DNA of 64,000 nucleotides from Patescibacteria group bacterium (lineage in GTDB: Bacteria > Patescibacteriota > Gracilibacteria > UM-FILTER-43-11): positions 1 to 64,000 of the forward strand of contig JAHJBZ010000014.1 of the NCBI GenBank assembly GCA_018813295.1. The letters are read 5' to 3'. Positions 33,551 to 41,930 of this stretch are shown here, in pieces. How positions within the stretch are numbered: position 1 is the stretch's first letter; the number at the start of each line of letters is the position of its first letter. A program made the position numbers and the translations under genes. Under the pieces are notes generated by a model. That model saw only the letters and a program-made list of their open reading frames with translations, searched no databases and was not told the origin of the DNA.

Positions 33551-33874
33551 TTATTCTCCCTTTCTATACTCTGCCAACACAGCCTCAATTCTCTCTCTTT
33601 GTTTTATAGCCAGATACTTATCATAATATTTACTTGCCTCAGTAAGCTGATCGGCCTCACGTAATGCATGTGAAATATCTAGGAGTAAAATAGCATTATC
33701 AGGATTTTCTTTTGAAGCTTGTCTAAAAGTTTGTAGAGCTAATTCAATTCTTCCGCATACCAAGTCACCCACTCCAAAATGGAACATTGGAATTGTTGTT
33801 GTTATTTCGTGCGTGTCAGGATCGTAAGTATTGTTAGTATCAGCAGATTGTGAAAGAGTGCGAGGGCTATTCAT
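33551..33874 (-). CDS. TPR-like protein
   Basis: 107 aa. After a polar N-terminus (~1-30), residues ~33-100 form two TPR-like helical hairpins (GRIELALQTFRQASKENPDNAI; SHALREADQLTEASKYYDKYLA). A protein-protein interaction role is likely; the partner is unknown. It is downstream of and related in architecture to the next TPR gene (33913-34227), suggesting a small duplicated pair in one unit. Confidence 0.65.
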   Translation of the reverse strand: MNSPRTLSQSADTNNTYDPDTHEITTTIPMFHFGVGDLVCGRIELALQTFRQASKENPDNAILLLDISHALREADQLTEASKYYDKYLAIKQRERIEAVLAEYRKGE

Positions 33875-33912
33875 AATTTTTTAAATAATTACAAAAGGCA
33901 TTTTAACATAAT

Positions 33913-34227
33913 TTAATGAGATGTTCTTTTTCTGCGGAATCCGGCTAAATATACTTGCATTCTTGATATTAAAGCTATGTCAGCCTCGGATAATATTTCC
34001 TCTCCAGTTTCTAATAGTTCCTCGAATAATGCTATTGCGTCATTCGAACGACCAAGTACTGTTAGGCAGCACATTAAATTATGACGAGCCAGTATATTGC
34101 CCGGATCCATTTCAAGTACTTTTTTTAATAATGGCAAAGCTTCGCTAAGTCTGCCTGACAAATAATGAGCTATCGCCTCATCATGAAGATCATATACCGT
34201 TGGTGTATCTGGCTTTTTATTGGGCAT
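33913..34227 (-). CDS. TPR-repeat protein
   Basis: 104 aa with clear tetratricopeptide helices: DEAIAHYLSGRLSEALPLLKKVLEMDPGNILARHNLMCCL then GRSNDAIALFEELLE. The C-terminus is basic (FRRKRTSH). No signal peptide, so likely cytosolic. First gene of the TPR pair, 38 nt ahead of 33551-33874. Function unknown. Confidence 0.7.
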   Translation of the reverse strand: MPNKKPDTPTVYDLHDEAIAHYLSGRLSEALPLLKKVLEMDPGNILARHNLMCCLTVLGRSNDAIALFEELLETGEEILSEADIALISRMQVYLAGFRRKRTSH

Positions 34228-34296
34228 AAAAAGAAATTAGGAGGGTATTTTGGTTGGGTATTTTAACATAAAATCATATAGCTATAAACTATTAGT

Positions 34297-34373
34297 GATT
34301 CCCGACGGAGCTCCGTTGAGCGGGAGTCGGCGGCCGTCAGATGAGGAACCCCCGCTAAGCGGGGCTCCCTCAG
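34297..34373. repeat. R4 repeat, long form
   Basis: CCCGACGGAGCTCCGTTGAG ... AACCCCCGCTAAGCGGGGCT; two hairpins in series, the central part GTCGGCGGCCGTC-like. In the divergent gap between the TPR genes and dnaE. Confidence 0.65.
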
Positions 34374-34380
34374 AAGCCAA

Positions 34381-34410
34381 TTGTCCACACAACAAAAATT
34401 ATGCTATTCT
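34381..34410 (+). promoter_or_regulatory. Candidate dnaE promoter
   Basis: TTGTCC, 18 nt, TATTCT, 27 nt before ATG 34437. Confidence 0.45.
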
Positions 34411-34436
34411 GATGTCCGCTTTAAAGATCTTTTTTG

Positions 34437-37400
34437 ATGTCACAGACCCCATTCGTACATCTTCATCTTCACACGTTTTATTCGCTTTTAGACGGGCTTA
34501 GTCCGCCGGAGGCATATGTTAAAAAAGCTAAGGAGCAAGGGTGTCCGGCTATTGCAATTACGGATCATGGGGTAATGCATGGCTGTATTGAGTTTTATAA
34601 GGCCTGCAAAAAACATGACATCAAACCAATTATTGGCTGTGAAGTTTATATTGCGTTTAATAAGTTGAGTGATAAGAGGCATCAGATTGATAACAAGAGG
34701 ACTCATGCGACTCTTTTGGCTGAGACCCAGGAGGGATATGAAAACCTTCTTAAGATGGCAACTGTTGCTCATCTGGAAGGCTTTTATTATAAGCCTCGTG
34801 TGGACTGGGATTTACTAAAGAGGTATAGCAAAGGGATGATTGCGCTATCCGGATGTTTGCATGGAGGTGTACCTCAGGCGATTTTAAATGGAGATATGAG
34901 TAGGGCGAAGGAGATGATTGATCAATTTCAATCAACTTTTGGAAAGAAGAATTTTTATTTGGAACTGCAGCATCATCCGGAAATCAGTGAGCAGGATATG
35001 GTTAATAACAAGCTTATTGAACTGGGCAAAAAGCATGACGTTCCATTGGTTGCTACTGGTGATATTCACTATGTGGAGCCGGAGGATAATGTTGCTCAGG
35101 ACATTATGATTTGTATTCAGAGCGGAAAGAATTTGGACGACACAAATAGGATGAGCATGATGAATGCCGATTATTCCATGAAGGATCCTGAGGTTTTTGC
35201 AGAGGCTTTTAAGGATGTTCCGGAGGCCATAGAAAATACCGTTAAAATAGCGGAAAGATGTGAGGTTGAGTTTGATTTTGAAACCAATCACATACCGTCT
35301 TTTCCAATGCCGGAAGGCAAAAAACCAGCAGAATATTTACGGGAGTTATGTTACAAAGGACTAATTGAAAAGTACAAAATTCCAGATTCGAATTTCGAAT
35401 TTCGAGCTTCGAGTTTTAAAGCAAAAAATGACGAAGTGCAGAAACTAGTAGATCGGCTGGATTACGAATTAAAAATTATAGAGGATATGGGGTTTGTAGG
35501 ATACTTTTTGATAGTGTGGGATTTTGTTAAATGGGCGAAGGATAACGGTATTATAGTTGGACCGGGAAGGGGTTCTGCGGCGGGGGCGATTGTGGCTTAC
35601 TGCCTTGATATTACGGAGATAGATCCACTTCAATACAATTTGCTTTTTGAGCGGTTTTTAAATCCTGCCCGTATTTCCATGCCGGATATTGATATGGACT
35701 TTGCGGATAACAGGAGAGATGAAGTTATTGAGTATGTGGCGGAGAAGTATGGCAGAGATAGGGTGGCACAGATTTGTACTTTTGGAACACTAGCTGCCAG
35801 AGCTGCAGTTAAGGACGTTGGGAGGACGCTTGGAGTGCCTTTTGTGCAAATGAATGAGTTTGCAAAACTGATTCCCGAAAGGCCTGGAACAACTCTGGAA
35901 GAGGCTTTAAAACAATCTCCTGACCTACGTAAAGCGATTGAAAAAGATGAAATTTACCAGCAGGTGATGGAAAATGCACTGAAGCTCGAGGGTGCTGTCA
36001 GGCATGTTTCCGTTCATGCATGTGCGGTTGTAATTGCGGATGAGCCGCTTACAAAATATACAGCTCTTCAGCATCCGCCAAAAGATGAGAAGGGGATTAT
36101 TACGCAGTATGCTGCTAAACCTTTGGACGCGTTGGGCCTTTTAAAAATGGACTTTTTGGGGCTAAAGAATCTGACGATACTGCAGACTGCTCTTAAAATT
36201 ATTGAAAGGACCAAGGGGGATAAGATTAATCTGAAGCAGATTCCGATGGATGATAAAAAGGCATATGCCTTAATGGCCAGGGGTGAGACGACTGGTGTGT
36301 TCCAGCTGGAATCCGCAGGTATGAAGCGGTATTTAAAGGAATTAAGGCCGACTGAGTTTGAAGATATTATCGCTATGGTCTCTCTTTATAGACCTGGACC
36401 GATGGAATGGATTCCGGATTATATCGCTGGAAAACATGGAAGGAAAGAAACGAGATATTTACATCCAAGTCTCGAACCGATTTTAAAAAGAACTTATGGA
36501 ATTGCGATTTATCAGGAACAGATTTTGCAGATTGCGCAGGAATTTGCAGGCTTCTCTTTGGGTGAAGCGGATATTTTGAGGCGTGCTATTGGTAAAAAAA
36601 TTATTGCAGAACTGGAAGCTCAGCGTGAAAAATTTATTGATGGAGCTATTAAAAAAGGTCATTCAAAAAGTTTAGCAATTACAATTTTTGAAAAGGTTAT
36701 CGAGCCATTTGCCGGTTATGGATTTAATAAAAGTCATGCCGCATGTTATGCGATGATCGCTTATCAGACCGCCTATCTGAAGGCCAGGTATCCAACTGAA
36801 TTTATGACCGCCCTGATGTCGGCTGATTACGGTAATACGGATAGGGTTGTTATTGAAATTGGTGAATGTGAACAAATGGGTATTCAGGTTTTGCCTCCGG
36901 ATGTGAATGAATCGCGTTCTAATTTTACGTATGTGGAGGACGGAAAGATTCGTTTCGGGCTTTCTGCTATTAAAGGACTTGGAAAAGGTTCTGTAAGGAT
37001 GCTTATTGATGCACGTGAAGAAGCTGGCCGTCCATTTGAGAATCTGGAAGATTTTGCACGCAACGTTCCAGCTAAAATTTTGAATAAAAAGACCCTCGAA
37101 GCATTGGCTTATGGTGGGGCTATGGATAATTTTGGAGAACGCAAGCGGATTGGTATAAATTATGAAAAAATTGCTAATTTTGCAAAGACTGCAGACTCTT
37201 CTTATCAAGTTGGGCAGGCGGGACTTTTTGATAGCATGGGTGATGAAGCTCCTGTTGATAAATTAATACTTGAAGAAGTTGAACCGGCAACTGAGAGCGA
37301 GCGGCTTAAGTGGGAGAAAGAATTTTTAGGACTTTATGTTTCATCTCACCCGCTTGCCGGGCTTAAGAAATTTTTTCAGAAGAAATTCATCCCACTCGAT

Positions 37401-38042
37401 CAGCTTCCTAAAAAAGCTGTTGGAAAAGCGATTAAGATAGGTGGCATTATTACAGGAGTAAGAAAAATCACTACAAAAAAAGGTGATATGATGGCAATTG
37501 TCCAGCTTGAAGATCCTTTTGGAAAAGGAGAAGCAATTGTTTTCCCAAATGCCTATTCCAAAGTTGCTGACAAAATTGTGGAGGATGGAATATTGCTTGT
37601 TGAAGGAACCCTGGAAAAACGAATGGGTGATATGCAAGTTGTTTTAAAGGACGCAGAAGCTATGACTTTGGAGGAGCTCAAAGAGCGCGCCAAGAAGCAA
37701 AAACTGTGGACTGAGGGCGAAAAAATAACCCGTACATCCCGCCAAGACGTGGAAGATGAAGAGGTTGCAGAAGCCGAGGAAATTTTAAATGTAAGCGGAG
37801 AAGAGATTACCGAACTCGCCAGTGATTCGTTATTTGAAAACAAGAATGCTCATCAAATTGTGATTAACCGAGAAGTGGATAAGGAGTTTTTTATTACCTT
37901 GAAAAAGCTGTTCGACAAACATCCAGGCGAACAGCAAATTGAATTGGTTATTGGAGATAAAGTTGTTCCGGTGCCGGTTAAGGTGAAGTGGGGAGAAGGG
38001 CTGAAGAAGGAGGTTGATGAGGTATTGGACAAATTGAAATAA
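34437..38042 (+). CDS. dnaE: DNA polymerase III alpha subunit
   Basis: Replicative C-family polymerase. N-terminal PHP domain (HLHLHTFYSLLDG, ITDHGVMHG, SGCLHGGVP). The palm carries GPGRGSAAGAIVAYCL and the catalytic PDIDMDFADNRRDEVIEYV, then VSVHACAVVIADEPL, LESAGMKRYL, YRPGPMEWIP, EQILQIAQEFAGFS and NKSHAACYAMIAYQTAYLK. C-terminal HhH and OB domains end the protein; residues ~1005-1075 match the OB fold (IKIGGIITGVRKITTKKGD). Residues ~315-333 (KIPDSNFEFRASSFKAKND) are an extra loop encoded by a repeat-like TTCGAATTTCGA stretch. Start ATG 34437; TTG one codon earlier is also possible. Confidence 0.97.
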   Translation: MSQTPFVHLHLHTFYSLLDGLSPPEAYVKKAKEQGCPAIAITDHGVMHGCIEFYKACKKHDIKPIIGCEVYIAFNKLSDKRHQIDNKRTHATLLAETQEGYENLLKMATVAHLEGFYYKPRVDWDLLKRYSKGMIALSGCLHGGVPQAILNGDMSRAKEMIDQFQSTFGKKNFYLELQHHPEISEQDMVNNKLIELGKKHDVPLVATGDIHYVEPEDNVAQDIMICIQSGKNLDDTNRMSMMNADYSMKDPEVFAEAFKDVPEAIENTVKIAERCEVEFDFETNHIPSFPMPEGKKPAEYLRELCYKGLIEKYKIPDSNFEFRASSFKAKNDEVQKLVDRLDYELKIIEDMGFVGYFLIVWDFVKWAKDNGIIVGPGRGSAAGAIVAYCLDITEIDPLQYNLLFERFLNPARISMPDIDMDFADNRRDEVIEYVAEKYGRDRVAQICTFGTLAARAAVKDVGRTLGVPFVQMNEFAKLIPERPGTTLEEALKQSPDLRKAIEKDEIYQQVMENALKLEGAVRHVSVHACAVVIADEPLTKYTALQHPPKDEKGIITQYAAKPLDALGLLKMDFLGLKNLTILQTALKIIERTKGDKINLKQIPMDDKKAYALMARGETTGVFQLESAGMKRYLKELRPTEFEDIIAMVSLYRPGPMEWIPDYIAGKHGRKETRYLHPSLEPILKRTYGIAIYQEQILQIAQEFAGFSLGEADILRRAIGKKIIAELEAQREKFIDGAIKKGHSKSLAITIFEKVIEPFAGYGFNKSHAACYAMIAYQTAYLKARYPTEFMTALMSADYGNTDRVVIEIGECEQMGIQVLPPDVNESRSNFTYVEDGKIRFGLSAIKGLGKGSVRMLIDAREEAGRPFENLEDFARNVPAKILNKKTLEALAYGGAMDNFGERKRIGINYEKIANFAKTADSSYQVGQAGLFDSMGDEAPVDKLILEEVEPATESERLKWEKEFLGLYVSSHPLAGLKKFFQKKFIPLDQLPKKAVGKAIKIGGIITGVRKITTKKGDMMAIVQLEDPFGKGEAIVFPNAYSKVADKIVEDGILLVEGTLEKRMGDMQVVLKDAEAMTLEELKERAKKQKLWTEGEKITRTSRQDVEDEEVAEAEEILNVSGEEITELASDSLFENKNAHQIVINREVDKEFFITLKKLFDKHPGEQQIELVIGDKVVPVPVKVKWGEGLKKEVDEVLDKLK
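35378..35424. repeat. Repeat-like in-frame insertion in dnaE
   Basis: Tandem words TTCGAATTTCGA / TTCGAGCTTCGAG in a loop absent from well-known DnaE sequences; resembles the intergenic word-repeats. Confidence 0.4.
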
Positions 38043-38109
38043 AAAACCCGAAGGCGAGGATCGCTATCCTCGCCGGCGACATTGGCGAATGTCGCCTTCG
38101 GGTTTTTTT
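38041..38109. terminator. Branched bidirectional terminator dnaE / xer
   Basis: Outer stem AAACCCGAAGGCGA / TCGCCTTCGGGTTT with A-run and T-run on the two sides. It encloses two hairpins, GGCGAGGAT/ATCCTCGCC and GGCGACATT/AATGTCGCC. Serves the convergent dnaE and tyrosine recombinase genes. Related to R1. Confidence 0.8.
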
Positions 38110-38110
38110 G

Positions 38111-39031
38111 TTATTTATGATACTTCTCATGAATCTCCCTCAATTTCTTATTCGTGATATGCGTATAAATTTGAGTTGTTGTTATGCTGGCGTGTCCTAA
38201 CATTTCTTGAACTGAGCGGATGTCAGCGCCGTTTATCAGGAGCTCCGTGGCGAAGGAGTGGCGGAGTACGTGCGGTGTCACTTTTTTTACAATACCGGCT
38301 TTATAAGCGGTGTTACGGACCATTTCCTGGATTGTATATGCTGTTAAACGGCGGTGTTCGCCCTTAATATCCAGATCATCATCCTGTTTTTTGCGAGAAC
38401 GACGGTGGTTTAGAAAAAGTGGATCGTAGTTGTCATCCCGCATGTTCAAATATTCCTTTATCCATCCTTTTGCGCGATCGGAAAGGAAGACAATTCGAAC
38501 TTTTTGGCCCTTTCCTCGTATTTGGAACTCCCCTCTTTCCAGATTTACCTGATCACGGTTCAGGCTGACGAGTTCGGATATTCGGAGGCCTGTGCTGTAC
38601 AAAAGTTCCAAGATTGCACGATCACGGAGGCCATTAATTTTGCCGGTGTTAACGGACCTGAAAAGACGTTCCAGCTCTTCTCGATCGAGGTATTCGACGG
38701 TTCTATCTGGAATTTTTGAAAGCTCGACTTTTTCCGGTTCTAACGACTTCCAATCCTGTTTTACGCAGTATTTGAAGAAAGCGCGAAGGGCGATTATATG
38801 GTAATTTTGGGTTTTAATTGAGAGTGGTTCCTTGGGACGGTGTTCTAAGCGGTTGAGGAATAAACGGTATTTTTTTATCAGGCTTAAATCAATTGCGGAC
38901 AGACTGATGTCGCCGGCAAAACCCAAAAACCGCTCAAGATAATGTGCGTAATTGGTGAGGGTTTTTTGTGATTGGTTTTTCTCAATCTCGCAGTATTCGA
39001 GGAACTGACGGATAGCATTTGATAATTGCAT
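38111..39031 (-). CDS. Tyrosine recombinase XerC/XerD-like
   Basis: Site-specific recombinase with an N-terminal SAM-like core-binding domain (~1-90) and catalytic domain. Catalytic residues: Arg in STGLRISELVSL, Lys in IRGKGQKVRIVF, HVLRHSFATELL (His-x-x-Arg), His in LGHASITTTQIY and the Tyr nucleophile in the same segment. 306 aa, typical of Xer proteins resolving chromosome dimers. There is no integrase-specific extension or att-like duplication, so it is a Xer rather than a phage integrase. XerC versus XerD cannot be decided; a single Xer may act alone here. Confidence 0.88.
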   Translation of the reverse strand: MQLSNAIRQFLEYCEIEKNQSQKTLTNYAHYLERFLGFAGDISLSAIDLSLIKKYRLFLNRLEHRPKEPLSIKTQNYHIIALRAFFKYCVKQDWKSLEPEKVELSKIPDRTVEYLDREELERLFRSVNTGKINGLRDRAILELLYSTGLRISELVSLNRDQVNLERGEFQIRGKGQKVRIVFLSDRAKGWIKEYLNMRDDNYDPLFLNHRRSRKKQDDDLDIKGEHRRLTAYTIQEMVRNTAYKAGIVKKVTPHVLRHSFATELLINGADIRSVQEMLGHASITTTQIYTHITNKKLREIHEKYHK

Positions 39032-39044
39032 TTTGTTTTAATTA

Positions 39045-39118
39045 TCCCGACGGAGCCCTGCTGAGCGGGAGTCGACGGCTTTCAGCTGAGGAACCCCCGC
39101 TAAGCGGGGCCTCCTCAG
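39045..39118. repeat. R4 repeat, long form
   Basis: TCCCGACGGAGCCCTGCTGA ... CCCCCGCTAAGCGGGGCC, close to the 34297 copy, upstream of the recombinase gene. Confidence 0.65.
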
Positions 39119-39165
39119 AAAATTTTAATTAATCCCGTACAATATTATAGATGAAATGTTGATAG

Positions 39166-39207
39166 AAAACCAGAAGGCGCGAATGGTCATTCGCGCCTTC
39201 TGGTTTT
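39166..39207. terminator. R1 palindrome, possible terminator of the Smr gene
   Basis: 42-bp palindrome (one central mismatch) with AAAAC/GTTTT ends, 3 nt after the Smr stop; T-run present in the minus direction. Confidence 0.6.
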
Positions 39208-39210
39208 GGT

Positions 39211-39606
39211 TTATATTAAATAGACGACAACAGATCCTCCCGTTTTCTCGCGTTTAAAATTAAGGACTAAACCTTCTTTTTTTAATTGGGACAGCTTTTG
39301 CTCTGTTACCTGGGGTAATATAGATTGTTGATTTTTGGAGTGTAGGCCTTTGCCCGTAATAATGCGGACTGTTCTGAGACCTTGGGTGGAGCAGGAGTTG
39401 ATGAAATGACTTATTTCCGACTGTGCTTCGCTACCAGTTTTTTGGTGTAAGTCTAACTCCCTTTGCACGGCTGGGTAATCTTTTAGCATTTCGCCAATGG
39501 ACTGTTCAGCCTCAAATTCACCTGCATTTTTTTCTTCAATTGCAGATTGGATATCGGATTCGGATGAGTAAGCTTCGATGAGCTGGTCTAGGTTTTCTTC
39601 TTCCAT
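39211..39606 (-). CDS. Smr-domain protein
   Basis: The C-terminal ~80 residues form a Smr (small MutS-related) domain: ELDLHQKTGSEAQSEISHFI, the signature RTVRIITGKGLHS, and a final beta strand GGSVVVYLI. The N-terminal ~45 residues are acidic and helical. 131 aa. Smr domains are nucleases or RNA/DNA-binding modules; here the LDLH and TGKG motifs are intact. The partner and substrate are unknown. R7 repeat upstream. Confidence 0.8.
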   Translation of the reverse strand: MEEENLDQLIEAYSSESDIQSAIEEKNAGEFEAEQSIGEMLKDYPAVQRELDLHQKTGSEAQSEISHFINSCSTQGLRTVRIITGKGLHSKNQQSILPQVTEQKLSQLKKEGLVLNFKREKTGGSVVVYLI

Positions 39607-39609
39607 GAT

Positions 39610-39678
39610 GTTATGAAAATTTGAAAATTTGAAAACTAATTTTTAATTTTTCAAGTTTTCAAATTTTTAAGTTTTCAA
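39610..39678. repeat. R7 AT-rich inverted repeat
   Basis: GAAAATTTGAAAATTTGAAAAC pairs with GTTTTCAAATTTTTAAGTTTTC between the GNAT and Smr genes. Confidence 0.6.
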
Positions 39679-39680
39679 AG

Positions 39681-40106
39681 TTAAGTGATTACTTTCCCAA
39701 AAAGATAACAATCTTCATTGTGCCATTGTTTTTTCAGTAAAATCTCCTCTTCAAATCCCATACTTTCATAAAACCCCTTTGCATCGTATCTTATTAGACT
39801 CCAGCACCACAGTTTCTTGATGCCATCCTCTTTACATTTATTTATGGCAAATTCGACCAATGCACTACCTATTCCTTCGTTGGATTTAGCGGTTGCTATG
39901 GTAAAAATTTGGTAAGACCCATCGATTGGCCTGATGGATATGGCGCCCAGGATTTCACCATTCTCAACGGCAATAAAGTACTGTCCTTTTTCAATAAATC
40001 TTTCAATGGAGTCCGGACTCGAAAAATGATATTGCTCAGTATCAAGGACTGAATTGATTTCAGAAATTTTGGAGATGTGCTCTTTGGTTGCCTGAATAAT
40101 TTGCAT
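39681..40106 (-). CDS. GNAT family acetyltransferase
   Basis: 141-aa GNAT fold: FIAVENGEILGAISIRPI (beta4), IFTIATAKSNEGIGSALVEFAIN (acetyl-CoA pyrophosphate loop, an N-EGIG form of Q/RxxGxG/A) and LIRYDAKGFYESMGFEEE. Substrate unknown. Its ATG overlaps the rdgB stop by one base (TAATG), so the two are probably translationally coupled. A GGAGTCCGGACTC palindrome is in frame (SSPDS region). Confidence 0.82.
   Translation of the reverse strand: MQIIQATKEHISKISEINSVLDTEQYHFSSPDSIERFIEKGQYFIAVENGEILGAISIRPIDGSYQIFTIATAKSNEGIGSALVEFAINKCKEDGIKKLWCWSLIRYDAKGFYESMGFEEEILLKKQWHNEDCYLFGKVIT
40008..40020. repeat. GGAGTCCGGACTC palindrome in the GNAT gene
   Basis: In-frame copy, encoding SPDS on the minus strand. 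Confidence 0.65.
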
Positions 40107-40705
40107 TATAAAAAGTGTTTTAACAGATAGTCATAACATTGTTTAATCGCTTTTCCACGGTGTGAAATTTCGTTCTTTTCATGTTTGCTAAGCGCGGAAA
40201 AGACTTTATCTTTGCCATCCGGCAAAAAGACAGCGGAGAGTGGTATACCTGGTTCTAGTGCGACTTGTGGTTCTTCTAAAATCTGACCAATACATTCGCC
40301 TCGGAATACTTTTGTCTCTTGGCCTGGCTGACAAAAAGCGACTACGGATATGAATTCAGCCTTGCGGTTTTCTTCGTAACTCATGCGGGACAAGAAGAAG
40401 TCGAGCCATTCTTCATCGTTTGCTTTTTCACCTGCACCCCATCTTCGAGTCCGGACTCCAAGCTCGCCATTCAACGCATCAACATGTATACCTGAATCGT
40501 CTGCGATTGTAGGGAGTCCGGACTCCCTACCAAAAAACTCGGCTTTTATAATTGCATTTTCCTCATAAGTTTCTCCGTTTTCTTCGACGTTTTCCTCAAT
40601 TTTTTCGTCGTTTAGGGACACGAATTTGGCAGGAAGTTCTTCGAGAACCTCCATTAGCTCTTTGAATTTGCCGAAGTTGTGAGTGGCGATTAGGATTTTT
40701 TGCAT
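40106..40705 (-). CDS. rdgB: dITP/XTP pyrophosphatase RdgB/HAM1
   Basis: Removes deaminated purine triphosphates. Motifs: ILIATHNFGKFKEL (canonical ATxNxGKxxE), ENAIIKAEFFGRESGLPTIADDSGI, TRRWGAG, and a C-terminal SALSKHEKNEISHRGKAI (SHR). 199 aa. In place of the usual YSARYAG the sequence is VRTRRWGAG, and two GAGTCCGGACTC palindromes lie in the coding region. A TAAAAT -10 only 7 nt before ATG suggests a leaderless mRNA. First gene of an rdgB-GNAT unit. Confidence 0.92.
   Translation of the reverse strand: MQKILIATHNFGKFKELMEVLEELPAKFVSLNDEKIEENVEENGETYEENAIIKAEFFGRESGLPTIADDSGIHVDALNGELGVRTRRWGAGEKANDEEWLDFFLSRMSYEENRKAEFISVVAFCQPGQETKVFRGECIGQILEEPQVALEPGIPLSAVFLPDGKDKVFSALSKHEKNEISHRGKAIKQCYDYLLKHFL
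40447..40459. repeat. GAGTCCGGACTCC palindrome in rdgB
   Basis: Encodes GVRTR around the substrate-loop region, so it may have altered a normally conserved segment. Confidence 0.65.
40509..40530. repeat. Extended GGAGTCCGGACTCC palindrome in rdgB
   Basis: 22-bp perfect palindrome centred on GGAGTCCGGACTCC with flanking GTAG/CTAC; encodes GRESGLPT. Confidence 0.7.
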
Positions 40706-40712
40706 CGGATAT

Positions 40713-40718
40713 ATTTTA
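40713..40718 (-). promoter_or_regulatory. Extended -10 of rdgB
   Basis: TGTTAAAAT (TGn plus TAAAAT) 7 nt before ATG on the minus strand. Confidence 0.45.
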
Positions 40719-40729
40719 ACACAATCAAA

Positions 40730-40761
40730 CCGAAGGCGAGGATTATAATCCTCGCCTTCGG
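40730..40761. terminator. R1-type palindrome after aroB
   Basis: Perfect 32-bp palindrome, half CCGAAGGCGAGGATTA, 12 nt beyond the aroB stop. Confidence 0.6.
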
Positions 40762-40773
40762 AGTATGTTTAAA

Positions 40774-41805
40774 TTATTTTGCCAAATCAACTAATTCCTC
40801 TGCGCTCAACTCCAACATTTCATATTTTCCCATTTCTGGTGCGATGATATATGTAATTTTATCGCCATAAACTTTTTTATCTTTTTTCATCAGGCTAACA
40901 AGATCCTCAATATTAATTCTTGACGGGATTTCTGACGGGAGTTTGAATTTTTCGAATAATTTTCTCATTTGATTATCTGTCTCTTTTTCCTGTTTACCAA
41001 GGTTTTGAGCGACTTTGTTGGCTAAAACCATCCCAATACTAATCGCTTCACCGTGGGTTAAATCGTAATCGGACATTTGTTCGATGGCGTGGCCGAAAGT
41101 ATGGCCGAAATTGAGCACTTTTCGTATTCCCTTTTCATTTAAATCCTGGCTGACTATGTCGGCTTTTGCCTGTATGCTTTTTTGGAGAATCGTTTCGATA
41201 TCCAATTCATCCTCTAAAAGTTCATCGGCAATTGAGCTGTCCAGAGTTGCTGCGTATTTAATAATTTCAGCTATGCCGGACCGGAATTGGCGTTCGGGCA
41301 GGCCGTTTAAAAATGCAGGATCGATTAAAACCAGTTCTGCCGGATAAAATGTACCTAAAATATTTTTTGCTTCCAGATTTATGGCTGTTTTTCCTCCAAT
41401 CGCCGCATCAACCATGCAGAGTAAAGATGTGGGGACGGCAATATAAACCATTCCGCGCATGTAGACTGAAGCAACGAAGCCGACCAGATCAGTAACCATT
41501 CCGCCGCCAAAGCCAATTAGGATGTCGGTGCGGTGCATATTTTCATTCAATAGCTCTTCGGCAAGCTGTTTAACGGACTCGAGTTTTTTAGTTCCTTCCC
41601 CTGCCTGAACGGCCAAAATTTGAGCATCCGGGAAGATCTCCCCGATTTTTTCTTTGTACAAATCCCCGATATTCGTATCCGTAATAACCATGACTTTGGA
41701 CTCGGGATACTTTTCCTTTATCCAATCACTGACAGCGGAAAGCCCATCCTCTTGGATGAGAATTTCGGAACTACCTGATGAGGTGGCTAATGTGATTTTG
41801 TTCAT
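40774..41805 (-). CDS. aroB: 3-dehydroquinate synthase
   Basis: Second step of the shikimate pathway (DAHP to 3-dehydroquinate), NAD- and zinc-dependent. Motifs: GGEGTK-equivalent QAGEGTKKLE, GFGGGMVTDLVGFVASVYMRG, PTSLLCMVDAAIGGKTAINL, KNILGTFYPAELVLID, GIAEIIKYA, and zinc ligands in LNFGHTFGHAIE and DLTHGEAISIGM. 343 aa. Preceded by aroF with an R3 element filling the gap, so the two early shikimate genes form one unit. Confidence 0.95.
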   Translation of the reverse strand: MNKITLATSSGSSEILIQEDGLSAVSDWIKEKYPESKVMVITDTNIGDLYKEKIGEIFPDAQILAVQAGEGTKKLESVKQLAEELLNENMHRTDILIGFGGGMVTDLVGFVASVYMRGMVYIAVPTSLLCMVDAAIGGKTAINLEAKNILGTFYPAELVLIDPAFLNGLPERQFRSGIAEIIKYAATLDSSIADELLEDELDIETILQKSIQAKADIVSQDLNEKGIRKVLNFGHTFGHAIEQMSDYDLTHGEAISIGMVLANKVAQNLGKQEKETDNQMRKLFEKFKLPSEIPSRINIEDLVSLMKKDKKVYGDKITYIIAPEMGKYEMLELSAEELVDLAK

Positions 41806-41930
41806 ATTATATTTCGCCTTTGGCTGTGGATTCGCCCTGTCGGGCTGTGGATGCGCTTCACTGTGGTCGTAATACGTTCACAGCGAAGCACATCCACAGG
41901 CGTTAGCCGAATCCACAGCGTAAGCGGAAA
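41806..41930. repeat. R3 cloverleaf-like intercistronic repeat, copy d
   Basis: Fills the gap from the aroF stop to just before the aroB start (in reverse orientation relative to copies a-c). Pairs CTGTGGATTCG/CGAATCCACAG, CCCTGTCGGG hairpin, GGATGCGCTTCACTGTGG/CACAGCGAAGCACATCC. Confidence 0.85.

Noticed and set aside
34250-34501. 83-aa plus-strand ORF before dnaE
   Set aside because: It is read through an R4 repeat and overlaps the dnaE start in another frame; the same PLSG-type peptide appears wherever R4 is translated.
38111-39031. Phage or island integrase
   Set aside because: Length and motifs fit housekeeping Xer, and no att-like duplication or cargo lies next to it.
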